From an uncultured Prevotella sp. (GTDB lineage Bacteria; Bacteroidota; Bacteroidia; Bacteroidales; Bacteroidaceae), in contig CAMOTK010000073.1 in the NCBI GenBank assembly GCA_946625715.1, forward strand, positions 1-9,093: a stretch of DNA of 9,093 bases, in the 5' to 3' direction. Positions 1 to 6,580 of the stretch are shown here, in pieces; position 1 is the first letter of the stretch, and each line of letters opens with the position of its first letter. The notes beneath the pieces were generated by a model, which did no database searches, had not been told where the DNA came from, and worked only from the letters and a program-made list of their open reading frames with translations. The position numbers were made by a program, and so were the translations under genes.

Positions 1-39
1 ATTCGACTGTATTTGCTGACCAATTCGACTGTATTTGCT
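1..39. repeat. Two copies of a 22-bp-period tandem repeat, cut by the window edge
   Basis: The 17-mer ATTCGACTGTATTTGCT occurs at 1-17 and again, identically, at 23-39, separated by GACCA. The period is 22 bp. After position 39 the sequence diverges (CGGCG), so this is the right end of an array that may continue leftwards outside the window. It lies just beyond the terminator of the esterase gene and no reading frame is visible in it. Its role is unknown; two copies are too few to class it. Confidence 0.6.
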
Positions 40-48
40 CGGCGTTAC

Positions 49-84
49 AAAAAAAATGGTCGGGCGAAAAAGTGCGTCCGACCA
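49..84 (-). terminator. Intrinsic terminator of the SGNH esterase gene
   Basis: On the plus strand, TGGTCGGGCG (57-66) and CGTCCGACCA (75-84) form a 10-bp stem with one G-T wobble and an 8-base loop. Read on the minus strand, the stem is followed at once by a run of eight T (56 down to 49), the classic rho-independent layout. It lies about 80 bp past the stop of the minus-strand esterase. On the plus strand a weaker T-run (95-99) follows about 10 bp after the stem, so some two-way termination is possible. Confidence 0.8.
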
Positions 85-163
85 AATAGACCCTTTTTAC
101 TTTTCTAGAATGACAAGTTCAGAAGTGTTAAATTTCGGTAGTTTTTCTTGACAAACGGTGCGG

Positions 164-1372
164 TCAGTTGCCGTCGGGCTTCGTGGTGTCGGTGAGGCGG
201 TAGTTGTCCCAGAAGAAGGTGTTCCAGTCGTCGGGGTGGGCGGGGTCGAAGTCTTGCCAGTCGGGCAACAGGTGGTCGGCCAGGGGCAGATGGAGCTGCT
301 TCATGCCCATGACCACCATCTTGGCCACCTCGTAGGCGCCATAGGGGTTGAAGTGGGTGTTGTCGGCCAGGGCCTGCGTCTGTCCCGGGAAGGTGTTGGC
401 GGGATAGAAGGCCAGGGCCCGCTTGCTGTTCTCTTCGCCCAGCGTCTCGAAGAACGTCTTGGTCATGGCGTTCAGGTCGATGAGGGGCACCCCTTCGCGC
501 TCAGCCACCGACCGCATGGCAGCGGGGAAGTCGCCGTGGGTGTTCTTGATGTGCAGGCCGTCGGCCTCGAAGAAGCGGCGCTGAGTGGGCGTGCAGAACA
601 CGATGTGTCCGCCGCGTGCCCGCACTTTGTCGATGAATATTTTCAGTTGGTAGACGTAGTGGTACCAGGCGCCGTCGCCCTGCTTGTGCTCCTTCTCGTC
701 GTTGTGGCCGAACTCGCAGATGACCCAGTCGCCCGGCCGCATCATGGTCATAATCTTTTCCAGACGGTTGCCGGCCAGGAAGGTGCGGGCCGAGAGGCCG
801 CTTTCGGCGTGGTTGGAAACGACCACCGACGGGTCGAACCAGCGCGTAATCATCTGTCCCCACGAGGCATAAGGCTCCTTGTCCTGGTCGACGACGGTAG
901 AGTTGCCGCAGAGGAAGACGGTGGTGGCCGTTGTGTCGGGCTCAATGCTGATGCGGCTGACGGCCGGTGCAGGGCCGCAGAAGTGGAGCGAGAGCGAGTC
1001 GTCCCAGTTGCGATAGCTGCGCTCGCGCTCCTTCAGTCTCACGCGTATGCGGTCGTTGATGCGCGGCGAGCGCTTGTTGACCACGAACGTCAGCGTCTGC
1101 GTTTGCTTCTTCTTCGTGGCAATGCTTTCGGCTATGAGGCGTCCCGATTCGGCCAGCACCACGGTCTGAGCCGCACGTCGGCGCGAACCGAGCGTCAGGC
1201 TGACCCGATAGTTGCCGTCGGGCACGGCCACCGAGAACGTCTGCGGCCTGTTGATGTCTACGTCGAAGGTCTGCTTGGCCAGTGTCTCAATGCGTTTCTG
1301 CCCCAGAGCCGTCGTGGCCAGGGGGAGCAGACATACTAAAAGAAGGATTGCTTTGCTGATTACTTGTGTCAT
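164..1372 (-). CDS. Secreted SGNH-fold esterase, rhamnogalacturonan acetylesterase-like (CE12 type)
   Basis: The 402-residue protein is predicted to remove acetyl groups from pectin (rhamnogalacturonan) outside the cytoplasm. Residues 1-24 form a signal peptide ending TTALG|Q. Residues 26 to about 147 look like a beta-rich accessory domain of the sort that precedes the catalytic domain in Bacteroidetes CE12 proteins. The catalytic SGNH blocks are clear: block I GNSTV with nucleophile Ser158 (Asn where most families have Asp), WGQM at 171-174, block II NHAESG (187-192, oxyanion Gly192), block III FGHND (221-225, Asn224), and block V DNTH (337-340, Asp337 and His340 of the triad). The WGQM and FGHND spellings are typical of CE12. 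The ATG at 1372 is placed just before the signal peptide, about 30 bp after a TATCTTTG box. It diverges from the GH2 gene, which fits joint action on pectin side chains. The esterase fold is near certain; the exact substrate is inferred. Confidence 0.85.
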   Translation of the reverse strand: MTQVISKAILLLVCLLPLATTALGQKRIETLAKQTFDVDINRPQTFSVAVPDGNYRVSLTLGSRRRAAQTVVLAESGRLIAESIATKKKQTQTLTFVVNKRSPRINDRIRVRLKERERSYRNWDDSLSLHFCGPAPAVSRISIEPDTTATTVFLCGNSTVVDQDKEPYASWGQMITRWFDPSVVVSNHAESGLSARTFLAGNRLEKIMTMMRPGDWVICEFGHNDEKEHKQGDGAWYHYVYQLKIFIDKVRARGGHIVFCTPTQRRFFEADGLHIKNTHGDFPAAMRSVAEREGVPLIDLNAMTKTFFETLGEENSKRALAFYPANTFPGQTQALADNTHFNPYGAYEVAKMVVMGMKQLHLPLADHLLPDWQDFDPAHPDDWNTFFWDNYRLTDTTKPDGN

Positions 1373-1402
1373 ACCATGAAGTGTTCAATGATTTCAGTGG
1401 TG

Positions 1403-1410
1403 CAAAGATA
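1403..1410 (-). promoter_or_regulatory. -7 box of the esterase promoter
   Basis: Reading the minus strand, TATCTTTG (1410 down to 1403) matches the Bacteroidetes -7 consensus TAnnTTTG exactly. Transcription would start near 1398, leaving a short leader of about 25 nt before the ATG at 1372. A TTTG at 1428-1425 is a possible -33 element, but the spacing of 14 bp is shorter than the usual 19-21. Confidence 0.6.
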
Positions 1411-1455
1411 CGGCTTTTAGTTGACAAAAAGCATATTTTTTTGCAATAATACGAC

Positions 1456-1483
1456 TTGTTCTTGTAGTTTTTTCGTACATTTG
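1456..1483 (+). promoter_or_regulatory. Promoter of the GH2 gene
   Basis: TACATTTG at 1476-1483 matches TAnnTTTG. A TTG at 1456-1458 is the best -33 candidate, 17 bp upstream. The start would be near 1487, some 15 nt before the ATG at 1502. It stands back to back with the esterase promoter, with about 65 bp between the two -7 boxes, room for a shared regulator. The hexamer ACGACT occurs at 1451-1456 and 1492-1497, flanking the promoter; its meaning is unknown. Confidence 0.55.
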
Positions 1484-1501
1484 CAGACAAAACGACTAAC
1501 T

Positions 1502-3883
1502 ATGACGAAAAGACTTTTCTCAATGGCTGTGCTGGCAGTGGTGCTCCTCACTGCCATCCCCCTGTCGGCAAGCGTCCGACAAGTGGTGAGCCTGAACCGC
1601 GGATGGACCTTTAGCCGCGACTCGGCCTTTACACAGACGGAAACCGTCGACGTGCCCCACGACTTCCAAATCAGTCAGCCCTGGGTGGCACCGGCTGCCG
1701 ACGAGCGTGCCGACAACAGCAATGCCGCCGCCAACACCCGTTCGCGCCTGTCGGCCCGCGGCTTCAAGGAGATGGGCACCGGCTGGTATCGCAAGCTGAT
1801 TACGCCCGACGAGCAGTGGCGCGACCGCCGCGTGCTGCTCGACTTCGAGGGCATCATGCTCGTGGGCGACGTCTTCCTGAACGGCCGTCGCATCGGTGGC
1901 ACCGACTATGGCTACGTAGGCTTTGAAATCGACGTCACCAGTCTGCTGCGCTACGGTCAGGCCAACGAGCTCGTTGTGAAGGCCAGCACCATGCGCCCGG
2001 AGAACTCCCGCTGGTACACCGGCGGCGGACTCTTCCGCAATGTCAGCATCGTCACCACCCCCAAAGACCTCTATTTCGAGCGCCATCCGCTCCACATCAC
2101 GACCCGCAACAACCGCTTCGTGGCGGTGAAGGCCGAGTTCACCAACCGCACCAAGAGCAAGACCACGGCCATTGCCCTGAAACTGTACGACCCCGACGGA
2201 CAGCTCGTCTATGAGCACACCGACCGCTACCAGCGCCAGACGCCTTCGCGCACCGCCGAAGCGCCGCTGACAGAGGCCGAGATAGCCCATCCGCAGCTGT
2301 GGGACACAGAGTCGCCGCGACTCTATAAGGCCGTGGTGCAGCTGCTGCGCGAGGACGGAAGCGTGGCCGACGAGGCCACCGACGCCTTTGGCATACGCAC
2401 CGTGGCGTTCACCGCCGACCGCGGTCTGCTGCTCAACGGCCAGAAAGTGCTGCTCAAGGGTCTGGCCAACCACCACACGCTCGGCGCCCTCGGCGCTGCC
2501 GCCTATCCGCGTGCCATCGAGAAGCGCCTGCAGCTGATGAAGCAGTTTGGCATGAACCATGTGCGCACCAGCCACAACCCCTATAGTCGCGACTTCATCA
2601 GCCTGTGCGACAAGTACGGACTGCTGGTGGTCGACGAGCTCTACGACAAATGGACCGACCAGCACACGGGCGGTCGGGTGCCCTTCATGCACCACTGGGC
2701 CACCGACGTGGCAGAGTGGGTGAAGCGCGACCGCAACTCGCCCAGCGTGGTGCTCTGGAGCTTGGGCAACGAGCTGCAGCAGGCAGCCAACCAGCCGTTC
2801 AACGACTTCGGCGTCACGGCCTACCGCATGATGCGCCCCGTCGTGGCGCGCTACGATTCCACCCGACTGGTCACCGTGGCCATGCATCCGCGCTACCGCA
2901 ACTGGCAGACCGACTCGCTGCCCTGCAATCTGGCCATGATTACCGATGTGCAGGCCTATAACTACCGCTACATGTACTTCCCCGGCGACGGCCGCCGCTT
3001 CCCTTGGATGCGCTTCTACCAGAGCGAAGCCTCGGTGTCGGCCATGGGGCCCAACTATTTTGAGATGAATCTCGACCGCGTCGTCGGCCTGGCCTATTGG
3101 GGCGTCATCGACTATCTGGGCGAGAGCCAGGGCTGGCCGGCCAAAGGCTGGTCGCAAGGCGTGTTCGACCTCGCGCTGCAGCCCAAGCCGAAGGCCTATC
3201 TCATGAAGAGTCTCTTTGCCGACGAGCCGGTGGTGCACATCGGTATTCTGGAGCAAACGAACGACGTGATGTGGAACGGCGTGCAGACGGGCAACAACGT
3301 GGAGACCGACCACTGGAACTTCAAGCCCGGACAACTGCTCGACCTGACGACCTATACCAATGCCGACGAAGTGGAACTGCTGGTCAACGGGCGCAGCATC
3401 GGCACCCAGCGCAACCCGAAGGCCGACGCCAAGACGCGAAATATGATAGTATGGAAACAAGTGGCGTGGAAAGCCGGCTACGTTGAGGCTGTGGCCCGCA
3501 CCAACGGCAAAGTGGTGGCCCGCCACCGCATAGAGACCACAGGACCGGCTGTGGCCCTGCGCTTAGAGGCCGACAATGCCGACTGGCAAGCCGACGGTCT
3601 TGACCTGCAGCACGTGCGCATCACGGCTGTCGACCGTCGCGGCCGCCGCGTCTATCAGGCTTCCCAACAGCTGTCTTATACGCTCGACGGCCCTGCCGTG
3701 CAGGCTGCTTTCGGCAATGGCAATATCGCTTCCGACCAAGTGTTTACGGATACCCACGCCCAACTCCATCAAGGTTCGGCCTTGCTCATTCTGCGAGCAA
3801 CGGAAACAGCTGGCCCCGTCACGCTCACCGTGTCGGCACCAGGCTTGAAGTCAGCTACGTTGCGGGTGTCCTCGCGCCGCTGA
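1502..3883 (+). CDS. Secreted glycoside hydrolase family 2 enzyme (beta-galactosidase-like)
   Basis: The 793-residue exo-glycosidase is probably periplasmic. Residues 1-24 are a signal peptide (hydrophobic core, end LSAS). Then come a GH2 sugar-binding domain (about 27-205, with GWYRK near 94-98), an Ig-like beta-sandwich (about 206-308), and a TIM barrel (about 310-575). The barrel carries RTSHNPY (355-361), the acid/base Glu424 in WSLGNE, and nucleophile Glu509 in YQSEAS. C-terminal modules follow: a DUF4982-like domain (about 595-665, ending near ELLVNG) and a GH2 C-terminal domain from about 680 to the end. All catalytic residues are present, so the enzyme should be active. The ATG at 1502 is preferred because the frame's longer version begins with TTG at 1421, upstream of the promoter and without a signal peptide. 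Sequence alone does not settle whether the sugar is galactose, glucuronic acid or another; pairing with a pectin esterase favours galactan side chains. Confidence 0.88.
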   Translation: MTKRLFSMAVLAVVLLTAIPLSASVRQVVSLNRGWTFSRDSAFTQTETVDVPHDFQISQPWVAPAADERADNSNAAANTRSRLSARGFKEMGTGWYRKLITPDEQWRDRRVLLDFEGIMLVGDVFLNGRRIGGTDYGYVGFEIDVTSLLRYGQANELVVKASTMRPENSRWYTGGGLFRNVSIVTTPKDLYFERHPLHITTRNNRFVAVKAEFTNRTKSKTTAIALKLYDPDGQLVYEHTDRYQRQTPSRTAEAPLTEAEIAHPQLWDTESPRLYKAVVQLLREDGSVADEATDAFGIRTVAFTADRGLLLNGQKVLLKGLANHHTLGALGAAAYPRAIEKRLQLMKQFGMNHVRTSHNPYSRDFISLCDKYGLLVVDELYDKWTDQHTGGRVPFMHHWATDVAEWVKRDRNSPSVVLWSLGNELQQAANQPFNDFGVTAYRMMRPVVARYDSTRLVTVAMHPRYRNWQTDSLPCNLAMITDVQAYNYRYMYFPGDGRRFPWMRFYQSEASVSAMGPNYFEMNLDRVVGLAYWGVIDYLGESQGWPAKGWSQGVFDLALQPKPKAYLMKSLFADEPVVHIGILEQTNDVMWNGVQTGNNVETDHWNFKPGQLLDLTTYTNADEVELLVNGRSIGTQRNPKADAKTRNMIVWKQVAWKAGYVEAVARTNGKVVARHRIETTGPAVALRLEADNADWQADGLDLQHVRITAVDRRGRRVYQASQQLSYTLDGPAVQAAFGNGNIASDQVFTDTHAQLHQGSALLILRATETAGPVTLTVSAPGLKSATLRVSSRR

Positions 3884-3897
3884 CCGCAGAAAAAAAG

Positions 3898-5118
3898 CTA
3901 TTCGCAAAGCGCCGCGCAGACGCTGTCCTGGAACTGTCGGCCGTCGCTGCCACGCAGCACGCCCTGGTTGATGATGCAGAAGCACAGTTCGTGGCCGTTG
4001 GCCGCTGTGCAGTAGCCGGCGAGCGACGAGATGCCCGTCACGGTGCCCGTCTTGGCCCTGACGTTGCCGTCGGCCGGTGTGCCCGTCATGCGTTTCATGA
4101 GTGTGCCGTCGGTTCCGGCAATGGGCAGACTGAAGAGCAGGTGCGAGCGGATGGCCGGCTGCTGGTAGGCATAGCGCAGAAGGCGTACCAAGAGTTCCGG
4201 CGAAACATAGTTGTATAGCGAAAGGCCACTACCGTCGGCTATGCGGTAGTCGGCCACATTCAGTCCCAAACTGCTTATCAGTTGCTTCACGCAGCGGCGA
4301 GCCTCGTCGGTGCGCGGTGTCGTGTTGCGTGCCGTCAGCGCCAGTTGCCAGAAGAGCGCCTCGGCATAGAGGTTGTCGCTCTCCTTCATCATGCGCAGCA
4401 GCACTTGGTCGATGGTGTGCGTCTGCTGGCAGACGGTGGTGCGCTGTCCGTTGGTTGTCTCTGGTGAATAGACAAATACCACGCTGTCGCGTTCCAGTTC
4501 GTGGCGCAGCTGTTCGACGAAGTACGGCTTCCGTCCTACGAGCAGCGATGCCAGTGTGGGGTTCTTGTCGTCCCAGCACCAGCCCTCGCCCCACTTCAGC
4601 GTGTCGCGTTCGGAGCGTTCGGCCCTCACCGTGCCGCAGATGGTGTCGATGCCCAGTTGGCGCACGCTGCTGGCGAAGCCCACGAGGTCGCTGTGCTCGA
4701 AGCACGGGTCGCAGCTGCCCGAACAGACGAGGTCGCCCCAGAGTGTGTGCCCTTCCACGGTGCCGGTGTGGCTGAGCGACGTGCGCAGTTGGTAGTTGCC
4801 GCCCAGTCGTTGCAGGGCCGTGATGGCCGTGACCAGCTTCATGACCGATGCCGGGCGCATGGTTTGCCGATGGTTGTAGGCATAGATGGTTGAGTCGGCC
4901 GTCAGGTCGTAGACCATCATGCCCAGTTGGGAGGTTTGCAGCAGGGGCTGACCGACCAAATTGTCGAGCTTGGCCTGAACGTTCTGTGGCCAAGCCAGTG
5001 TCACGGTGTCGGTGGTTACGGGGAAGAGTAGGGTAGAGTCTATTGCACTCTCCTGCGCCACGGCCCATGCGGGCAACCATGCTGTCAGGCAGAATGCAAG
5101 TAGTTTACGGAGAATCAT
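3898..5118 (-). CDS. dacB: D-alanyl-D-alanine carboxypeptidase/endopeptidase, PBP4 type (peptidase family S13)
   Basis: The 406-residue low-molecular-mass penicillin-binding protein should trim or cut peptidoglycan cross-links in the periplasm. It has a signal peptide (1-21, ending AVAQ). The three active-site motifs are intact: SVMK (Ser91 nucleophile, Lys94), SDN (247-249), and KTG (356-358). A further family signature, ADGSGLS, is at 294-300. It is shorter than the E. coli enzyme (about 477 residues), mostly in the region between the first two motifs. The glycine-rich GGGDP-type segment reads GSCDPC here, so Cys132, Cys136 and Cys139 lie close together, with Cys160 nearby, which is unusual. 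The gene is third in a minus-strand operon, 24 bp after the rsmD stop. It ends 14 bp from the GH2 gene, with only a seven-T run (minus strand, 3896-3890) and no convincing hairpin between them. The family is certain; the symbol dacB is by family. Confidence 0.9.
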   Translation of the reverse strand: MILRKLLAFCLTAWLPAWAVAQESAIDSTLLFPVTTDTVTLAWPQNVQAKLDNLVGQPLLQTSQLGMMVYDLTADSTIYAYNHRQTMRPASVMKLVTAITALQRLGGNYQLRTSLSHTGTVEGHTLWGDLVCSGSCDPCFEHSDLVGFASSVRQLGIDTICGTVRAERSERDTLKWGEGWCWDDKNPTLASLLVGRKPYFVEQLRHELERDSVVFVYSPETTNGQRTTVCQQTHTIDQVLLRMMKESDNLYAEALFWQLALTARNTTPRTDEARRCVKQLISSLGLNVADYRIADGSGLSLYNYVSPELLVRLLRYAYQQPAIRSHLLFSLPIAGTDGTLMKRMTGTPADGNVRAKTGTVTGISSLAGYCTAANGHELCFCIINQGVLRGSDGRQFQDSVCAALCE

Positions 5119-5142
5119 GTCGGGACGATGCTTTTTTAAAGA

Positions 5143-5679
5143 TTACTTGAAGATACTGAAGTTCACGCTGCCGTACTGACGGTGCTCCACGAAGTGCGGA
5201 TGCTGCGCGAAGTCGTTGTCCTTGCCGTGCTCGAAGACGAAGATGCCGCCGGGCAGCAGCAACTGGCGCTCGAAGATGAGGTCGGGAATCTGAGGCAGTT
5301 CCTTCAGCGCATAGGGCGGGTCGGCAAAGATAAAGTCGAACTGCTGGCGACAGCTCTTTACAAAGCGGAACACGTCGCCGCGCAGGGGAATGCAGCGGCC
5401 GCGCTCCAGTTGCAGCTTGGCCAGACAGTCGGTGATGAAACGATGGTGGTCGCGGTCCATCTCGACGCTCACCACCTGCTGACAGCCGCGGGATACGAGC
5501 TCGAGCGTGATGCTGCCGGTGCCCGAGAAGAGGTCGAGCGCCTGCGTGCCGTCGAAGTCGATGTAGCCGGTGAGCACGTTGAAGATGTTCTCTTTGGCAA
5601 AGTCGGTGGTAGGTCTGGCCTTGAACGAGCGTGGAATGTCGAAGTGGCGCCCTTTGAATTGTCCTGTAATGATTCTCAT
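5143..5679 (-). CDS. rsmD: 16S rRNA (guanine966-N2)-methyltransferase RsmD
   Basis: The 178-residue SAM-dependent enzyme methylates G966 of 16S rRNA in the small ribosomal subunit. The N-terminus MRIITGQFKGR and the ARPTTDFAKENIFNVL segment (21-36) are the RsmD family signature. SAM-binding motif I is LDLFSGTGS (48-56). The acidic residue ending strand 2 is Glu73 in SVEMD, and the catalytic motif IV is DPPY (120-123). The length is normal for the family. The ATG at 5679 is chosen because it begins the family N-terminus and overlaps the DUF3822 stop by four bases (ATGA, 5679-5676), implying translational coupling. The frame stays open upstream to 5883, but that part lies inside DUF3822 and does not resemble the family. 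The PBP4 gene follows after 24 bp. Confidence 0.94.
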   Translation of the reverse strand: MRIITGQFKGRHFDIPRSFKARPTTDFAKENIFNVLTGYIDFDGTQALDLFSGTGSITLELVSRGCQQVVSVEMDRDHHRFITDCLAKLQLERGRCIPLRGDVFRFVKSCRQQFDFIFADPPYALKELPQIPDLIFERQLLLPGGIFVFEHGKDNDFAQHPHFVEHRQYGSVNFSIFK

Positions 5680-6488
5680 CGGCCTTTGACAAAGAGGGTG
5701 AGCAGATGGTAGGGCATGCCCTTGATGTTGGTCACGGGCACGCGGTTGAAGTCGGCAGAAGGATTGATGATATAGGCCTTCTGCAGGTATTTGCGCAGTT
5801 CGGCGAAGAGCCAGTCGCGGTCGGGAATGTCGCCCACGATGTGCATCTCGTCGTGCTCGGGCGACAGCTGCAGCTGCTTCCATACGTAGAGCAGGTAGTA
5901 GAGGGCGTCGTGGCCGTGGCTCGTTTCAAAAGAGTTGCAGTATTTGAAGTGGTTCTGATTGAAGCTGAAGATGTCGAGCCGGTGCTCGCGGAAATAGGCG
6001 TAGAGCTTGTTGCGCGGACCACTGAAGCTGCGCTGGTGGAGATAGCGCCACACGGGGGCCATGGCACAGATGAAGCTGGCGTCCTGGAAGTTGTCGTCGA
6101 CCACCAGCTTCAGGTCCTTGTTGATGGCGAAGAGTACCACCGCCTTCAGTTCGGGCAGCACGTTGAAGAGCACCACGTCCTGGTGGTGGAGCGGGTAGGC
6201 ATGGGTGTAGAAGATGTCCTTGTCTTGTTCTTCAAACAACTCCATCGGCATCATGAGCACAGGCGTGTCGATGAGCACGCGGCAACGCTGCGGATTGTCG
6301 AACGCCGGTTTTATCTCCTTGAGCGCTGCGCGCATGTTGGCGGCCATGGATATGCCGCTTTTCACCACGTAAGGCTCGAAGAGTATGGGTAGTCCTTCGG
6401 CGTCTGTATTCGGCTGTGTGAATGAAAGCGTGTTGTCGCCAATACAGATGGTCAGTCGTTGTCGCTGAATGTTTCCTGTCTCTGCCAT
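5676..6488 (-). CDS. DUF3822 family protein
   Basis: The 270-residue protein has no signal peptide or membrane segment, so it is probably cytoplasmic. I recognise it as DUF3822, a family confined to Bacteroidetes and commonly found directly upstream of rsmD, as here. Visible features are TICIGDNTLSF near the N-terminus, RVLIDTPVLMMP (69-80), a central block ending FICAMAPVWRYL, and a C-terminal HIVGDIPDR segment. The alternation of short beta strands and helices, with a repeated half-domain layout, would suit an actin-like (ASKHA) fold, but that is an inference. No catalytic motif is evident and no function should be assigned. It is the first gene of the minus-strand operon, and its stop overlaps the rsmD start (ATGA). 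The ATG at 6488 lies about 40 bp downstream of a TACCTTTG box. Confidence 0.85.
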   Translation of the reverse strand: MAETGNIQRQRLTICIGDNTLSFTQPNTDAEGLPILFEPYVVKSGISMAANMRAALKEIKPAFDNPQRCRVLIDTPVLMMPMELFEEQDKDIFYTHAYPLHHQDVVLFNVLPELKAVVLFAINKDLKLVVDDNFQDASFICAMAPVWRYLHQRSFSGPRNKLYAYFREHRLDIFSFNQNHFKYCNSFETSHGHDALYYLLYVWKQLQLSPEHDEMHIVGDIPDRDWLFAELRKYLQKAYIINPSADFNRVPVTNIKGMPYHLLTLFVKGR

Positions 6489-6508
6489 GCTTTTTCAAAT
6501 ATTTTTTG

Positions 6509-6516
6509 TACTTTTG
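6509..6516 (+). promoter_or_regulatory. -7 box of the helicase/phosphopantetheinyl transferase operon
   Basis: TACTTTTG matches TAnnTTTG. The start would fall near 6520, about 60 nt before the likely start codon of the helicase. No clear TTTG -33 element is found 19-21 bp upstream, where the DUF3822 start codon lies. The position rules out an ATG at 6422 as the start of the helicase. Confidence 0.5.
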
Positions 6517-6532
6517 CAGTCGGATTGCGTTG

Positions 6533-6540
6533 CAAAGGTA
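6533..6540 (-). promoter_or_regulatory. -7 box of the DUF3822-rsmD-dacB operon
   Basis: On the minus strand, TACCTTTG (6540 down to 6533) matches the Bacteroidetes -7 consensus. A TTG at 6559-6557 lies 16 bp upstream as a possible -33 element. Transcription would start near 6529 and run leftwards through the plus-strand -7 box at 6509-6516, so the two promoters face each other. Confidence 0.55.
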
Positions 6541-6580
6541 CAAAAAAGCCTTGAAACAATGCACTAAAAAGCGGAAAAAG

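Noticed and set aside
1..39. CRISPR array
   Set aside because: The spacing between copies is only 5 bp, far too short for spacers, and no cas genes are present.
158..1339. 393-codon plus-strand open frame over the esterase gene
   Set aside because: Antisense shadow of a gene with complete SGNH blocks and a signal peptide; no recognisable domain of its own.
1421..1501. 27-codon N-terminal extension of the GH2 protein
   Set aside because: It starts with TTG, spans the promoter (1456-1483), and would bury the signal peptide that begins at 1502.
1520..3526. 668-codon open frame on the minus strand, antisense to the GH2 gene
   Set aside because: It mirrors a gene whose catalytic motifs are all intact. 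Its translation is rich in His, Val, Gly and Ala with no motifs, as expected from high third-position GC on the opposite strand.
3884..3915. Intrinsic terminator between the convergent genes
   Set aside because: There is a T-run on the minus strand, but the sequence before it does not form a stable hairpin by eye.
5680..5883. N-terminal extension of RsmD
   Set aside because: It lies inside the DUF3822 coding region and does not resemble RsmD; the family N-terminus begins at 5679.
6559..6567. Two-codon upstream frame ATG-CAC-TAA in the helicase leader
   Set aside because: Too short to claim as a regulatory frame; it can arise by chance.
6422..6580. N-terminal extension of the helicase from an ATG at 6422
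   Set aside because: It overlaps the start of the opposite DUF3822 gene, lies upstream of the promoter, and has no helicase-like sequence.
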